Assembly: GCA_007922305.1 (NCBI GenBank)
Contig: ML677386.1
Location: forward strand, 13,807,830-13,871,829
From: Dermatemys mawii
Taxonomy: Eukaryota > Chordata > Testudines > Dermatemydidae
Length of the DNA: 64,000 nt
Direction: 5' to 3'
Shown: positions 1-10,672 of the stretch, piece after piece
Position numbering within the stretch: the first letter of the stretch is position 1
How the letters are laid out: every line of letters starts with the position of its first letter
Translations under genes and position numbers: made by a program
The notes under the pieces: generated by a model
The model's database searches: none
The model's input: only the letters and a program-made list of their open reading frames with translations
What the model was told of the DNA's origin: nothing

Positions 1-2
1 GC

Positions 3-475
3 TTGTCCCGCAGAGAGCACACAGACAACAACGGAGCCCTTGCCATGGTGAGTCCTTTCCAGAGGCAGGGGGAATGATTGTTCCCCTGCCGTGCTGTGCT
101 GTGGCGGGGGGCGGGGAGTGCCAGGAAGTGGCGGGAGCCCTACTCTGAACACTGTCCCAACATTCTCCGTAGGTGTTTGTCCTGGAAGATATCTCGCTGC
201 TGCGGGTCACCGAGGAAGAAAGGGAGGGCTTTCTAATGAGATGTGGCTTCTGCCCAGGGCCATATGCAGCTTGCCTCTATGCAGCAATGCTCCCCCCACC
301 CATCGTAGCACAGTGGCGGGGACTAGTGACTGTGACCGGGACGGGGGCCACCCTGGCTCTCCCGGGAAACCTGCACAGGCGCATTGCAAGCATTCTTATT
401 GAGACCTTTGAAGAGATTACTGATGACGATTACCGCGATGTGATAGACTACATCAGTGCACTATTCCACATGTAG
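3..475 (+). CDS. Partial two-exon ORF of unknown function inside the Harbinger element
   Basis: I do not recognise this protein. An exon open from base 3 ends at an ATG (45-47) directly followed by a donor GTGAGT (48-53). A pyrimidine-containing acceptor ends in AG at 171-172, and the next exon runs from 173 to the stop at 473-475. Joining across the 125-bp GT-AG intron keeps the frame open, giving at least 115 codons with no stop. The C-terminal part is acidic (EEITDDDYRDVIDYI) and middle residues include a Cys-Gly-Phe-Cys motif. The stop lies 15 bases inside the 3' end of the opposing Myb-like gene, so the two genes converge. It does not look like the end of a DDE transposase. It could be a third transposon gene or the end of a host-derived gene. 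The 5' part is outside the window. Confidence 0.45.
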
Positions 476-1078
476 GCAAGCATGCAAGCATCCCTGTCCA
501 CCGCAAGCTGCCTGCCTTCCCCATAGAAAAGTGGTTTTACCTCCGCAATCCGCTGCTGTGCTGCCCCCTGCAACCGCCGGACACTGTGGCTGGCTGCCCT
601 CCTCCTCGCTTGAGAACAGCTCCTGGCTCCATGCGTCCTGGGACTGCTCTGTGCCCTGGGTTGCTGCCGCCTCCTCTTCTTCATCATCCTCCTCTTCGTC
701 CTCCTCCTTCTCACCCCCCCCTTCACTGGTGGGCTGGGAAGTGTCCGTGGTGGTCGATGGAGTGCATGTAGGATCACCACCAAGTATCGCGTCCAACTCT
801 TTATAAAATCTGCAAGTCACCGGGGCTGCCCCGGAGTGGCCATTTGCCTCGCGGGCTTTGCGATACGCATTCCTAAGCTCCTTTACCTTAACACGGCACT
901 GCAGAGTGTCCCGCTTATGGCCTCTTTCCGACAAGGCCTGTGATATCTGCCCATAGGTATCAAAATTCCTGCGGCTAGACCGCAGCTGAGACTGAACAGC
1001 CTCTTCCCCTCAACAGCTGATGAGGTCCAGCACCTCGCTATTGCTCCATGCTGGGGCTCACCTATTGTGAGGAAGCAT
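461..1078 (-). pseudogene. Myb/SANT-like DNA-binding protein pseudogene (Harbinger accessory gene)
   Basis: Read on the minus strand from the ATG at 1078-1076, the frame encodes an APAWSN-type opening, then a trihelix Myb/SANT-like domain with the motifs RRNFDTYGQIS, RGHKRDTLQCRVKVKELR and TCRFYKELDAILGG. A long acidic Glu/Asp tract and a Ser-rich tail follow. Proteins of this family bind the transposon ends and help bring the transposase to the nucleus. Two in-frame TGA codons break the 5' half, at 1060-1058 (where I expect Arg) and at 1012-1010 (where I expect Trp). The only uninterrupted frame is therefore 934-461. Total length of about 205 codons is normal for the family. It converges on the two-exon ORF ending at 475. 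Confidence 0.75.
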
Positions 1079-1319
1079 GGCATGTGGAGGCATGATCAAT
1101 CAGAATGATCACCTGCAAGGATTCCCTGAGAGCACGCCACGCTTCGCTGGAGCAAGCAGAAAGGGGATTTTGAAATTTCCCTGGAAATTTAAAGGGCGGG
1201 TCTGACGTGTGGTCACCTGAGGACAGGACAAAAGAGTTTGCAAGTGATGACCAGAGTGGCTCGGATGGGAATTATGGGACGGGCTGGAGGCCAATTAATG
1301 CGCAGTGGGTGTCCACATT

Positions 1320-1500
1320 CTCGCTGTAGCGCTACAGCAGCTGCGCTACAGCCCTTATTCCCCGTGTGGAGGTGGATTACCAGGAGCGCTATAACTCCAC
1401 GGTTATAGCACTCTACATGCTTTACCAGTGTGGACAGGTAGTAGGTTATAGCGCTCCTGGGGGCTTTATAGCGCTATAAAGTGCCAGTGTAACCAAGGCT
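1320..1500. repeat. Harbinger subterminal and terminal inverted-repeat region
   Basis: Four near-palindromic AGCGCT-centred blocks occur in 180 bases (around 1328, 1387, 1448 and 1472), for example TATAGCGCTATAAAG near the end. Such subterminal motifs are typical binding sites for the Myb-like partner in Harbinger elements. That role is inferred from the family. Confidence 0.55.
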
Positions 1501-1503
1501 TTA

Positions 1504-1641
1504 GTTGTCATTTTACCAAGCTATACCTCTCTCTTTGATTCAACCTCTTGCAGGTCATTCCTTCCAGTACATTTATCATATTTATTTCCTTTATCTGGAT
1601 CCTCTCCAAAATGTGGTTTTCCCTATAGTCAGTCTCTCTTT

Positions 1642-1690
<49 letters not shown>

Positions 1691-3309
1691 CCATTCCCCC
1701 TTTCACCCACTATGCCAGCAATAGGGAGGGGGTGTATCATATATGCCTCTGCATTAGTTCTACACCACTGCAGGATCATTTTTGTCCTGGATGATACTCC
1801 ATGGCCAATAAGACAAGATTTACAATCAAAGTGCACTGACAGTACAGCAGAAGGGTCCTTCCTGCACAGTGACTAGACATTCAATTTCTTAGATGGATCG
1901 CAGCAAGAACACTGAATCAAAGTTCCTCTGGAAGTTTTCTTCCTAACTTACTTTTTAAATCTCCTTCCACTTTATTTTAATTTGTTTGTTGTTTCTCATA
2001 GATTTGAATAGGTTTTCAAAATGAAGGGTTTTCAGGCTTGAAAGAGCTAACACAGATAATCATTAGTGCAATTTATTTCTTGTTTTAGACTCAAAACTCC
2101 ATTATTTAGATGGAAAACTTTATGCTTAAATAATGCTAATGTAATTACATCTCCATGCATCTTATTTTTTATGTCATATTGAGTTAAAACCCTATGAAAG
2201 ACTCAGCAACAAGGAAAAGTGCACAGTACCATCAACGTGTTTGGTCATGGGTCGAGTATAAATGTCTAGATAGATGGCTGCTGTTGAGGATTTTTTTCAT
2301 TATTTTTATTATTGAACAAAATGATTTTAACATTCTACAAATGGGTGCTTGGACTGCAAACATACCATGCACAATGCATCCTCAGAACAGGTCAGTCTTG
2401 TGTACTGAATGATATAGGGGTCCTAAAGAAATGAGTGTGTCTATGTAATTCTTTCATACATAAGCAAATAGGATTATATTTTACTGATTTTAGAAAACTG
2501 TATTATAAACTTTCAGTTTGCAGGGCACATTTCAAGAAGATAGGTAAAAGACAGACTTGGGCAAACAAATATGCAGCTACCATAATACAATCCTTATAGG
2601 AAAGAAGTCCTCTCACAAGGTATACTAACAGACATGTTGAAAAATTTAAAATAAATTCAGAACTCAGTCATTAGCATCTCCCAACAGGATTGCTCTGACA
2701 GGGTTGTTTCCACAAGGAGATATTTTCATTTATGCTGCTCTGCAGTTAAGAAGAAAAGACCTAAAGACATATAGTATTGATAGGATTATTGGGGATTTTT
2801 TTTTTAAAAAAAGAACAATTGCTTATTATTTAACAGAATTTACAATGCCCAGTCCCACTGATTTTTGAGTTACTTCAGGATTTCATCTCAGTCTGAGTAC
2901 AAGGAATAGGGATTTGGATTGGATCATTTTGATCAAGTTCCAGAATTTACAGCATTTTCTGTCCACCCACCAACTGGTATTTAGAGAAAACACCTCCCGG
3001 CAAAACCAGTCCTCAGCTCTTGTCCAGATTCTCTGTGATTCGGACCTTTTTCTGATTCTAATACTTTTTTTTACTGAAGATTTTTATTTTTATATTTGTA
3101 TTATACATATATATTCGCAGGGGTACTCTTCAGGAATAGATATCACTTAGTAAGCTCACATCACCCCACACAAGCTTTATGAGAGACTACTAAAACTTTT
3201 GTTGCAGATTCCACTCTTTTGCTTCTGTATGCTTCCTGTGCCATCTAGTGGATATTGTACTGCAGTTTTTTTGTAGTAGGTTATATTATTCACAGGTTAT
3301 CCTGCTTTT
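1504..3309. other. Non-coding intronic DNA
   Basis: AT-rich sequence upstream of the CHRM3 coding exon. Apart from the AC microsatellite at 1644-1689 I see no gene, RNA gene or recognisable repeat. Short open frames here are not supported. Confidence 0.6.
1644..1689. repeat. (AC)n microsatellite
   Basis: An uninterrupted CA dinucleotide run of about 23 units follows a pyrimidine-rich lead-in. It is likely length-polymorphic. Confidence 0.97.
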
Positions 3310-3741
3310 AGAGCTGGCTGAAAAAAAATTCAACACAATAGTTTTCTGTTGGAAAATGCAGACTTATCAAAATCAAAACATTTAGCAGGAATGTGTCAAT
3401 TTCAACTATAGTTTCAGTGGGAAAAAGCTACAAAATGTTGACTCTCATTTCATTTTGATAATGTTGAAATGTTTCATTTCAAATTAATTTCAGGTTGGTA
3501 CATTTCATTTAGTTTATACTTGTGTATAATAGTTTTATTTTATTCATATACATAACATTTTATATTTAACACTTTATATTTTATTACAGTGCTTCAACAT
3601 TATCGATATTAAATGATTCAGCATCACTGAAACAAAACATTTTGATGTTTCTAAATTAAAATTTCAGAATTTCTGTTCTTAAAAAAATTGAAGTTTTTAC
3701 TTTTCATTCTGATTTGGAAATTCCATTTTCTGACCAGCTCC
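3310..3741. mobile_element. AT-rich inverted-repeat element with AGAGCTGG/CCAGCTC ends
   Basis: The segment starts with AGAGCTGG and ends with CCAGCTC, which are inverted relative to each other. The interior is rich in TTTCATTTCAAA and AAAACATTT words that pair across the element. Related sequence occurs at 32678-33000, 31800-32165 and in a copy interrupted by an LTR at 13560-15060. It reads as an old non-autonomous DNA transposon. The family name is not known to me. Confidence 0.55.
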
Positions 3742-4466
3742 AGATATTTCCATTTCAATATATTACAGACACAAATGATTAGGTCACATGAGTCATATGA
3801 AATGCATTTTATCTCCAATGTGAGCCTCTCTTTTGAAATAGTCTCTGTAAATATCCAGGGGCAGAATTAACAGTGATGCAACTGGATGGTCTCACAATTG
3901 AGGGTCAGTGGAATATTTGTGCAGTCTGATCCATGATTATGACTCCCACATGTAATACAAATAATAATAATAGAGAAAACAAAATCAGCACTTTAACACA
4001 GATGGATTTTGCAGAGTGAAAGAAAAAAGACAGCTATGTAACTCTCAGGTTTTTCTGTGAACACATACTATTATATGACAGTTTCAGTTTCTTCAACTCA
4101 CCCTAGAGTTTCAGATTAAAAAGGGAGAAAAAACACATCCCTACTGGTCAAATCCTACTGCTTTCTGATTCCCTCTAGATCCCCTCCCCACCCATTATTC
4201 TATTCTGGTCAATGATATTACTCAAATAAGTACAGGTGGCAGGATTTGTCTGCAATTCTCTCTGTGTAATTTGTCTCAATGTGTGTGCAGTTTCCATGGT
4301 GTCAGCCTCAGGGCAGAAGTGTAGGAAAAACTCTCTGAAGAGTAAATTGTATGAGAAGTTGCATTGTTCTCCGCTTTCACAAGAATACATACCTGGTTCT
4401 CAAAAATTATCATGGATTAGATTAGGTAATATTGAGTGTGATCTTAATTCAGGAAAGCCTATTTTT

Positions 4467-4485
4467 TATTATTATTATTATTATT
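4467..4485. repeat. (ATT)n microsatellite
   Basis: Six ATT units after a T run. Confidence 0.9.
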
Positions 4486-5506
4486 TGTTAACAATTGGGA
4501 CAAAGAAGGAAACTTCCTCAGATCATGGTTTTGATGCCCTCATTCAGTTGCTGTGCTGTGCCTGGGAGTGACATGCAGTATTCAATATAGCATTACACTG
4601 CTACTCATGATATTCAAGTCATTCCATGGTTCACTTCAGGGCCACTTCAGGGTGGTAAGCCAAACAGAGAGATCACTCAACTCATTTCTGAAAGTTCTCA
4701 CTGAGGTTATTTTCAATCATTTCAGGATTGGCTTTTTCTGAAGCTCTAAAAAATCATGAGGTGAATGAGTCACTGAGCATATGGAATAAAAAAAAGATGT
4801 ACTATAATACTTCTATACAGGAAGTATAAATATATTTTAAATCCATATGCTTAAATAGATTGTGGCTTATGACTTGGATTTATTATTTATAGCAAATATT
4901 TCAGAAAGATATGCAACAAAATTACACAGCTCATATAACTGATTAATTCTTATATAGTAGTGCCAAAACATTATCAGCAAACACATAATTTGGCTGCCTA
5001 AATATCATCTAGTAAATTTCAGGTGGCCAGTTTTTGAGTAGGGAAATATAGCACATTGTTATTATTTGAAGAGCAATATAGATGTACAAATGTTACCATT
5101 AAAAATCAGAACTGGTCAACAGTTAACACTGTTCTGAGGTTCTGTAGCATGGTCATTGTTATCAGATATTGACTTTGTAATGATGCTCACAGGACATGGT
5201 GCTTTACCATATTGTAACAATAATTCATGAAATAGAATCCATATTCCAAAGAATGTATAAATCCAAAGGCATGTACAAGCACAAGCAAGTGATAGACACT
5301 GCAGCTATATTTTGATTTCAGTGCATGTAGGCCTAATGGTACAATTGAGGTTTCAAGGAGGAGACATATGATGTTCGGCAAAAATGGATTGAAAGGCTGT
5401 TCTAAGCAGAAAGGGTGGTAGGGAAGAAGGAAACATATATTTTAAATCAAAATTATTTAAATTCAATCATTCATTTGCTCCCTGCTATAGAAGACTTAAT
5501 AAATCA

Positions 5507-5665
5507 TAATAATACTTAGCACTTCCCGTACATGAACTTGAGTGTTTTGAAAGAATTAATGAAGCATCAGAATGTTCCCGTGAAGTAGGCAAGAGTAAGA
5601 GTCCCATTTTTATAGATGGAAAACCTGAAAAGACTGAGTCCAAAAAGTTTGAAAGTGACCAGTGA
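5507..5665 (+). mobile_element. MIR/CORE-SINE-like copy
   Basis: The order of words matches the MIR pattern: AATAATACTTAGCACTT, then a region where I expect the cell of CAAAGCACTTTACAAA, then CCCATTTTTATAGATGGAAA and AGTCCAAAAAG. The copy is degraded, and assignment is by recalled consensus. Confidence 0.5.
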
Positions 5666-5929
5666 TGTCAGTAGGAGCTGATGGTGTTCAGCGTATCTCA
5701 AATTGGGTACCTCAGTTTAAGTATCTGACACAATCATTGTCCACTTTTGAAGAGTTAGCAAAAGGAATTTGCTCCAAATCACACATTCAGTCTGGTTGTG
5801 TTGGACATATGTAATAGAAATTAACCGACATATTTGGTTATGGAAACAATTTCCCTGACTCTTAGTTCCTTGTGCCCAGATTATGCAAAGATGTATGCAC
5901 ATGTTCAACTTCATGTATTATGTGCAATA

Positions 5930-6012
5930 TGATTAGTTCTACTGAAATTAGTGGGACTACTCTCAGTGCATAAAATTAAGCATGTGCATAAATCTTTGCC
6001 GGATTGAGGCCT
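5930..6012. repeat. Old palindromic interspersed repeat
   Basis: Contains TAGTGGGACTACTCTCAGTGC and the end block TTTGCCGGATTGAGGCC. It belongs with the other short palindromic repeats in this window that carry a mirrored CATTGACTTC core and GATTC/GGCC-type ends. Confidence 0.45.
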
Positions 6013-7027
6013 TCATATGTGTGAACTAGACCATGCTTCCTGATATCACTCTAAAAGAGTGTAAGAAATGTGATTTCCTTCCCTGCTTTAGTTAAAAGTG
6101 ATATCAATTGTTGCAGGAGAAATGCAAAAACCTCAGGACAGGATTGCAGTTCTTGGAAGTTTCTCCCTTTCACTGCCTCTTTCAAATATATTTTATTTGT
6201 AATTTTAAAATCTACTGTTAGATTTTTAAACTCATTCTGTTAATGATTTGGGATTGTGAACATTTTACAAACATATCTTTTAAAAAATTTAAAGCATTTC
6301 ACATCACAGTTTAACTGTGTTGCAAAGTTTATCCACCCATGTAGAGAAGTATATTAGCATTTTAAAGCCTTTCATTTGTTTATATTAGAAAACATTTTAT
6401 AGTTCACTCTGAAAAGTTCTGTAATATTTAAACTATTATATAAAGAAAACATTGCAGAATAAAGCAGAAAAATAAGCTAACCAATTATCTTGGCTATACA
6501 AACAGATCACATTTTGGATTCTCAAGTCTGCATTTACAAGTCTTGCCCTGTGCTCGGGCCTATGTCCAATCAAGCATGCACAATGGACTCTAACTTCCTT
6601 CATAAGAACTGTCTCTTACACACTTTTAAAGATAGCAGAAAAACAACTTTCTAGGGAAAAATAAAGGTCATGCCTTTGTAAAGAAGTGGGTATGGAGGAG
6701 AAGAGACTCTATATGGGGAAAGAGAGAAACATCATATAATGGGAAAGAAATAAAGAAGTGATTAAAATATAATTATTAAATGAGTAAAGGGACCAGTGAA
6801 ATCAGAGAGCCTATCTCCCTCCCACACAGAGACAAACACACATCCTACTTAAATCTCTTTCTACCCAATCCCCGAAAAAAACATGTAGGAGACAAAAGCA
6901 GATATGTACAACAGTGTTTATCCTATCATGGTTTTCATCAGATGTCCAAATGAATTCACTTCCTTCTCCTTCTGAGAATCAATGGAATACAATGAATAGG
7001 GAAGTTGATCATATAATTCCCTTAGGT

Positions 7028-7430
7028 CAGTGACTCTCAACCTTTCCAGATTACTGTACCCCTTTTAGGAGTCTCATTTGTCTTGACTACCCCAAGTTTC
7101 ACCTCACTAAAAACTACTTGCTTACAAAATCAGACATAAAAATACACAACTGTCACAGCATACTATTACTGAAAAATTGCTTACTTTCCCATTTTTACCA
7201 TATAATTACAAAATAAATCAATTGGAATATAAATATTGTACTTACATTTCAGTGTAGGGTATATAAAGCAGTATACACAAGTCATTGTCTGTATGAAATT
7301 TTAATTTGTACTGACTTAGATAGTGCTTTTTATGTAGCCTGTTTAAAACTAGGCAAATATCTAGATGAGGTGATGTACCGCCTGGAAGACCTCTGTGTAC
7401 CCACACAAGTACATGCACCCCTGGATATGA
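7028..7430 (+). mobile_element. Non-autonomous hAT-type element
   Basis: The left end reads CAGTGACTCTCAACCTTTCC, a typical hAT terminal sequence. The right part reads GCACCCCTGGATATGAAG, a decayed version of the expected inverted end. The interior matches a sequence I recall as abundant in turtles. No transposase is present. An 8-bp target duplication is not recognisable. Confidence 0.65.
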
Positions 7431-7732
7431 AGTCATGATCCTTCCACAACAGGATATGCCTGAAGCACAATAGCAAGGAGGTGTGAGGCACGTTGCACTG
7501 CTACTGCCTGCCCTGTGCCTGTTCCTGGATGATGCTGGGAGGAGCATTTCATTCTGCATCACTCTGTCTGGCACATTCCACAAGCTCTATATTCACTTTA
7601 AAAAAATTAACCACTGAAAATAATGTAGTAGGGACATTAGTAAAGTCATTCATTATGCATGGTTGGGCCACAAATTCACTTTCTTTCTTTCACTGTAGCA
7701 TGTAAAATGATCAGAGTAACAGATTATATTTT

Positions 7733-7777
7733 TATTTTATATATATATATATATATGTATGTGTATATATGTGTGTG

Positions 7778-7811
<34 letters not shown>

Positions 7812-7815
7812 AAAA
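7733..7815. repeat. (TA)n/(TG)n microsatellite, left flank of LTR-like insertion
   Basis: TA repeats are interrupted by TG-rich stretches. The tract resumes as pure TA at 8483-8500 after the LTR-like element, so the two tracts were probably one before insertion. Confidence 0.9.
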
Positions 7816-7820
7816 TAATA

Positions 7821-8483
7821 TAGTGATGGGGCAAGGCTGGATGGCTATAGGAAAGTGCTAAAGAATAGATATGTTAGTCTCAGGCTGAACAGATCCCTGG
7901 TACCAGTGGAACCTTCTAGAAAGAAGTAGAAACAGCTAGCCTGATTGAGACACCTGAAGCCAATCAGGGACTAGCTGAAACCAGTTAAAAACCTCCCAGT
8001 TAGTCAGGTGGGGGTGGGTGTCAGGAGCCGTGGGAGGAAGTAGTGCTGTTGGTGAGACTGAGTGGTGAACAACATATCGTACGCAAGGAAAGAGGCCCTG
8101 AGGTAAGGGTGAAGTCGAGTTTGAAGAAGCGGGGACTGCTGTGGGGAAGTAGCCCAGGGAATTGTATTGTGTTTTGTGGATAAAAGGTCAGCCATCTTAG
8201 CTGATACTATTAGGGTCCCTGGGCTGGAACCTGGAGTAGAGGGCAGGCCCAGGCTCCCCCCTTTCTGTCTCCCCTAATTAATCACTGAGATTGGGAGACA
8301 ACTGAGATTGTGCCAGGAAGGATAGCTTCTCCTCACTGGCTTATGATGAAAATGGCTCAATAGGCTGTGACCTTGTCTCTAGAGAGAGAAGGACCACGTG
8401 GAGGGTCACAGTGAGCCTCTGAGGCTAGTGAAATCCACCAGGAAATGCAGAATCCACGAAGATAAGGACAGAGCTTTGTCACT
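7821..8483 (+). mobile_element. LTR-like retroelement copy inside a TA microsatellite
   Basis: About 660 bases between AGTGATGGGGCAAGG and GAGCTTTGTCAC. The ends form a short imperfect inverted repeat of the TGTGA/TCACA type. A promoter-like AT-rich box lies in AACCAGTTAAAAACC. It is bounded on both sides by TA repeats. I recall this unit as a widespread turtle repeat. The LTR class is not certain, and no internal genes are present, so it would be a solo LTR. Confidence 0.55.
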
Positions 8484-8500
8484 ATATATATATATATATT
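8483..8500. repeat. (TA)n microsatellite, right flank of LTR-like insertion
   Basis: Nine TA units abut the right edge of the LTR-like element. Confidence 0.9.
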
Positions 8501-10534
8501 TTCAAACTTTAATTCTGATAATGACTATGATCATCTCACATTTTGTTTTATTGAGCTGCAGTTCTTCTACCTTGGCTGAATTTAGGCTATAGTTTTACCA
8601 CAGGTTTTTGGGGTCCTACCACATTTGGATGTTCATCTCCCCTCAATGAGACTGCATTGCTGCACTGGAGAAGAGTATTAGGCTGCTTCATATTTAAAAG
8701 TGCTCTCCTCTGTCTGAGACCTTAAACCATGATCCATCCTGCTTCTCTGCTGGTCACATGGAAATTAGAGTTCTCGTGTTACTTTTTGAAACAACATAAG
8801 TAACTCAAGTATTCTGGCCAATATCTCCCGCTCGCTATCCCCAGCCCTCCATGAAACCAATCTGAATGTCTAAGACTGAACATAAGCCCTTCATTAATGC
8901 ACAACAGCAACTCTATTTTCCTGCACAGTCACTGCAACTGACTCTATATTGTAAAGTACTTGGAGATACTTTGTAATATGAAGGATGCTACACAGCATAA
9001 TTTTTATAACTATAGAAATAGGAGATTAGGTGAAAATCTCATCACGGATACCAGTAACTTGCAATATGTACAGTAACAAGATGCATGATTGTTAACTGCT
9101 TTACCTTAAGATGATGCTTCATAGGCATGTCGAGATGCACAAGATTTCTATAACTTGTTATGAATTTCCACATCAATTGACACTTCAGTTATTTGCTGTT
9201 TATGCTGTGTTTTGGAAATGCAACCAAATGTCAAGTATTTTTCTTATTAGTCTTTTGGGAATGTCATACTATTTTTAACTTCTGCCCATGCTCTGAGGGT
9301 TCCATTTCCTTCAATGGTTGTTTTCTCTCTTTCCAGTCCTTTGGAGGGTGGGGGATTAACGTGCCTATTGTATTTTACAAGGTTTTCTAATAATATAATC
9401 AAAAATGTGGACTCATGCTTCCTGCTTCCAACCAGCAGTCTGCACTAGCTGTTAGATGTCACCTTTGTACAGTGCCCCTCTCATCCTCCTCTCTGTCCCA
9501 TGATGTCTATAAAGGAAATTCTGCTCTTCCTTATACTAATTATATCTGACATGCAGTTGGTAAGTGTATTCATTTAAAATCTCTGTTGTACTATTCTTGG
9601 TTAACCTCATCCTATGTGAAAACTATGGACAAGATGTGCCTGGTTTCTAAATTTAACATTATAATAAGGATGTTTCCACTGATTCAACAATATGTTTTAT
9701 GTGAAGGTTTCTTTTTCATAGCAGCTAATCACCATAACATGTAAATACACAGTTGTAACATTGTCACATCAAGATGGCTCATATACACATTTGTTTTACC
9801 CAAACGTATAAAATGATGTAGCTGAACCTGAGGCCAGCCACATCACCTCCTCCATGAGTTTCTTCAACATTCTAAGAAGAATCTTATTATAAGTGAGTTT
9901 TTTTATAAGCCTTCATTCAGTAGGTTTTAAGTACATCAGGTTTCCTCTTGCATACATTAGTGTATATCAGGACCTTCTTCAGTCAAGGCAATGGAATTGT
10001 GTTGGTGTGAAAGTGATATAAATGAGAAGAGAATAAAACCACCAGAATGCCTCCCCTTCTGCATCTCTGCAAAGTAGTTCCTAGAACAAAATTCAACTAT
10101 ATAGTGTGGGGGATAAGTCCAGCTGATACAGAAATGGTTGCTTGACTTCTGCATGTGTTACAGCATGAGAATCTATACAACATCTGCTGCCACAAGGTTT
10201 AAAGGATGAGATACAAAACAATTGTACCTGCTTCACAGCATGAACTACATCTGCCCCACAATCAGAGGTAATAAACCCAAAGAAGACCGTGACAGGGGTA
10301 AACAATGTGGTAGTCTTGTCCTGCAACTTCTTCTGTACAGGGCAACTGCACCATGGGATTGTTTCAGAAATGTCTGTTGATTTGTTTGATAGGTCCAGTT
10401 TAGTTGGTGACAAGCATGCCTGTTTCTCATTGAGGATTATGAAAAGACCTCCCAGAGCCACTTTGCAGAAAAAAGATATGCACCTAAGCTGAATATAATA
10501 CATGCCAGAACCTACTTCTGGTTTCATTTATACC
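8501..10534. other. Non-coding intronic DNA
   Basis: AT-rich. A decayed tail resembling old interspersed repeats (TGTAAAGTACTTGGAGATAC) is at 8949-9010. A 144-codon open frame on the minus strand (10527-10093) matches no family I know and is of a length expected by chance. Nothing else is supported. Confidence 0.5.
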
Positions 10535-10672
10535 CGTCCAGTAGTGATGTTGGAACAATTTTTATAGTGGGGGTGCTGAAAGACATTAAACAAAACTGTA
10601 AACCCTGTATAGGAAGGAAACCACTGCAAGCCAGGGGGTACTGCCGCACCCCTAGTTTTAGCACCCCTGCCC
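10535..10672. mobile_element. Short repeat with GGGGGTGCTG/CAGCACCCC-type arms
   Basis: TATAGTGGGGGTGCTGAAAG on the left is mirrored by TTTTAGCACCCC on the right, and the centre reads AACTGTAAACCCTGTATA. I recall close relatives at high copy number in turtles. It is probably a non-autonomous DNA element. Confidence 0.5.

Larger units (their letters stand above)
1..1500. mobile_element. Harbinger-type DNA transposon, right-hand part (left end outside window)
   Basis: The segment ends at about 1500 in an inverted-repeat-rich terminus with several AGCGCT palindromes and the edge motif AAAGTGCCAGTGTAACC. A TTA trinucleotide follows at 1501-1503, as expected for the 3-bp TWA target sites of PIF/Harbinger elements. 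Inside it is a Myb/SANT-like gene on the minus strand, the usual accessory partner of the Harbinger transposase. A second gene lies tail-to-tail with it. No DDE transposase is visible; if present it lies left of the window. Family assignment is by protein type and recalled turtle repeat sequence. Confidence 0.7.
3742..7027. other. Non-coding intronic DNA with sparse old repeats
   Basis: AT-rich. It contains an ATT-trinucleotide run at 4467-4485, a MIR-like copy near 5507-5665 and a palindromic old repeat near 5930-6010. I see no coding exon. Confidence 0.55.

Noticed and set aside
1505..1876. 123-codon frame containing a Thr-His repeat
   Set aside because: It is created by the AC microsatellite, which is open in both of its alternating phases.
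10093..10527. 144-codon open frame on the minus strand
   Set aside because: It matches no family I can recognise and lacks splice or promoter context. A frame of this length is expected by chance among all six frames of 64 kb.
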